A stretch of 6,380 bases of DNA from Methanosarcinaceae archaeon (lineage in GTDB: Archaea; Halobacteriota; Methanosarcinia; Methanosarcinales; Methanosarcinaceae): positions 1 through 6,380 of the forward strand of contig JAQVBP010000161.1 of NCBI GenBank assembly GCA_028690255.1, in the 5' to 3' direction. Positions within the stretch are counted from its first letter, which is position 1. Every line of letters begins with the position of its first letter. Shown piece by piece: positions 6,066 through 6,380 of the stretch. The notes below the pieces were generated by a model. That model was given only the letters and a program-made list of their open reading frames with translations. It ran no database searches and was not told where the DNA came from. A program made the translations under genes and the position numbers.

Positions 6066-6078
6066 AAACCTTTATATA
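6066..6078 (+). promoter_or_regulatory. Stable-RNA-type promoter P2 (AAACCTTTATATA)
   Basis: An exact AAANNTTTATATA match with the box at 6071-6078, 105 bp after P1. The expected start lies near the GTG at 6105-6107, 27 bp past the box. P3 has the same relative position. Confidence 0.75.
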
Positions 6079-6119
6079 GGACAAGTTCCTTTAATATAAT
6101 CCCCGTGTTATGTTTGTTT

Positions 6120-6142
6120 CAATATATATTCTTTATATATTG
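6120..6142. promoter_or_regulatory. AT-rich palindrome enclosing a TATA-like box
   Basis: CAATATATA (6120-6128) and TATATATTG (6134-6142) are perfect inverted repeats around a 5-bp centre, TTCTT. The right half includes TTTATATAT (6132-6140), a TATA-like box between P2 and P3 without the AAANN element. It may be an operator, a weak extra promoter, or simply AT-rich sequence. Confidence 0.45.
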
Positions 6143-6181
6143 AGATCACAGGTATTCATTTCTCGTCAATCCGGGTAATGT

Positions 6182-6194
6182 AAACCTTTATATA
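6182..6194 (+). promoter_or_regulatory. Stable-RNA-type promoter P3 (AAACCTTTATATA)
   Basis: The same 13-bp element as P2, with the box at 6187-6194, 116 bp after P2. The GTGC at 6221-6224, 27 bp past the box, resembles the TGC start box described for methanogen stable-RNA promoters. This is the promoter closest to the presumed RNA gene to the right. Confidence 0.78.
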
Positions 6195-6267
6195 GCATGG
6201 ATGCGTAACTATAAAATCCGGTGCATCTTTTGTGTACTGGTTTCAAATTCAAGTTATCATGTGATGG

Positions 6268-6288
6268 GGACAGGAGTTTTTTCTGTCC
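6268..6288 (+). other. Leader hairpin with U-rich loop
   Basis: GGACAG (6268-6273) pairs with CTGTCC (6283-6288) around a 9-nt loop containing TTTTTT. It lies about 47 nt after the expected P3 start, so it is in the RNA leader. A terminator would need the T-run after the stem, which is not the case. Confidence 0.5.
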
Positions 6289-6303
6289 GACATTGGATCT
6301 GTA

Positions 6304-6360
6304 GGTTCGGTTAATTCTGGTCGGTAGGTATTCTATCTATCAATCTGGATTGTCCGAATC
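6304..6360 (+). other. Long stem-loop in the putative rRNA leader
   Basis: The outer stem GGTTCGG (6304-6310) pairs with CCGAATC (6354-6360). It continues, after one T-T mismatch, as TAATTC (6312-6317) with GGATTG (6347-6352). A small internal loop region follows, then GGTAGGTA (6323-6330) pairs with TATCTATC (6334-6341) around a 3-nt loop. Nearly the whole 57-nt segment can fold into one arm, with several G-T pairs as expected for RNA structure rather than a DNA site. It lies at the very end of the window, in front of the presumed stable RNA. Confidence 0.6.
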
Positions 6361-6380
6361 GGGCCATCTTAGTGCAGGAA

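Larger units (their letters stand above)
5848..6380 (+). promoter_or_regulatory. Promoter array and leader of a probable rRNA (stable RNA) operon
   Basis: About 530 bp without any coding frame carries three strong and at least one weak plus-strand promoter, then about 160 bp of structured leader after P3. Tandem strong promoters and folded leaders are typical of rRNA operons, and the AAANNTTTATATA motif is the methanogen stable-RNA type. No mature rRNA or tRNA sequence is inside the window, so the nature of the downstream gene is inferred; another highly expressed gene with a long leader is possible. Confidence 0.5.

Noticed and set aside
6313..6321. AATTCTGGT, resembling the first bases of archaeal 16S rRNA
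   Set aside because: The match stops after about 8 bases and the conserved TTGATCCTGCC that should follow is absent. The segment is better explained as part of the leader hairpin.

Overview
The window looks like chromosomal DNA of a methanogenic archaeon, most likely a Methanosarcina. The reasons are the proteins (archaeal aIF1A, a RIO1 kinase and a two-KH-domain Dim2/Pno1 homologue in one operon), archaeal TATA boxes of the methanogen stable-RNA type (AAANNTTTATATA), U-rich terminators, and mixed-GC coding regions set against AT-rich intergenic DNA. The genus is inferred from overall protein character, not from a search.

Layout. (1) 1-66: a 14-bp tandem repeat directly in front of pstB. (2) 92-1524, plus strand: pstB and phoU, overlapping or nearly so, the end of a phosphate-uptake operon whose pstS/C/A genes would lie left of the window. 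(3) 1632-3068, plus strand: a dihydroorotase (pyrC) with an unusual acidic tail, ending at a strong GC hairpin plus T-run. (4) 3200-about 4918, minus strand, convergent with pyrC: a tight operon read right to left, aIF1A, rio1, Dim2/Pno1-like KH protein, with gaps of 4 and 2 nt. All three products act on the small ribosomal subunit or on translation initiation. The aIF1A reading frame has no ordinary start codon, which suggests a frameshift or a non-canonical start. (5) 4919-5540: AT-rich, no convincing gene. (6) About 5540-5747, plus strand: a decayed 3' end of an IS200/IS605-type element (tnpB C-terminal remnant with frame breaks, then a right-end-like hairpin followed by GTAGTTCAC). (7) 5848-6380, plus strand: a promoter and leader region with three near-identical strong TATA boxes about 105-116 bp apart, a weaker upstream one, a palindrome enclosing a further TATA-like box, and several RNA hairpins, including a long one at 6304-6360. 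This looks like the front of a stable-RNA operon, probably rRNA, whose mature RNA would start just beyond the right edge.

Taken together, the right half puts genes for 30S assembly and initiation divergently next to what is probably an rRNA promoter array, with an IS relic caught between them. The left half is ordinary phosphate-transport and pyrimidine-synthesis housekeeping. I do not see a clear novel multi-gene system. The points most worth a second look are the promoter array and leader structures, the aIF1A start problem, and the IS relic.
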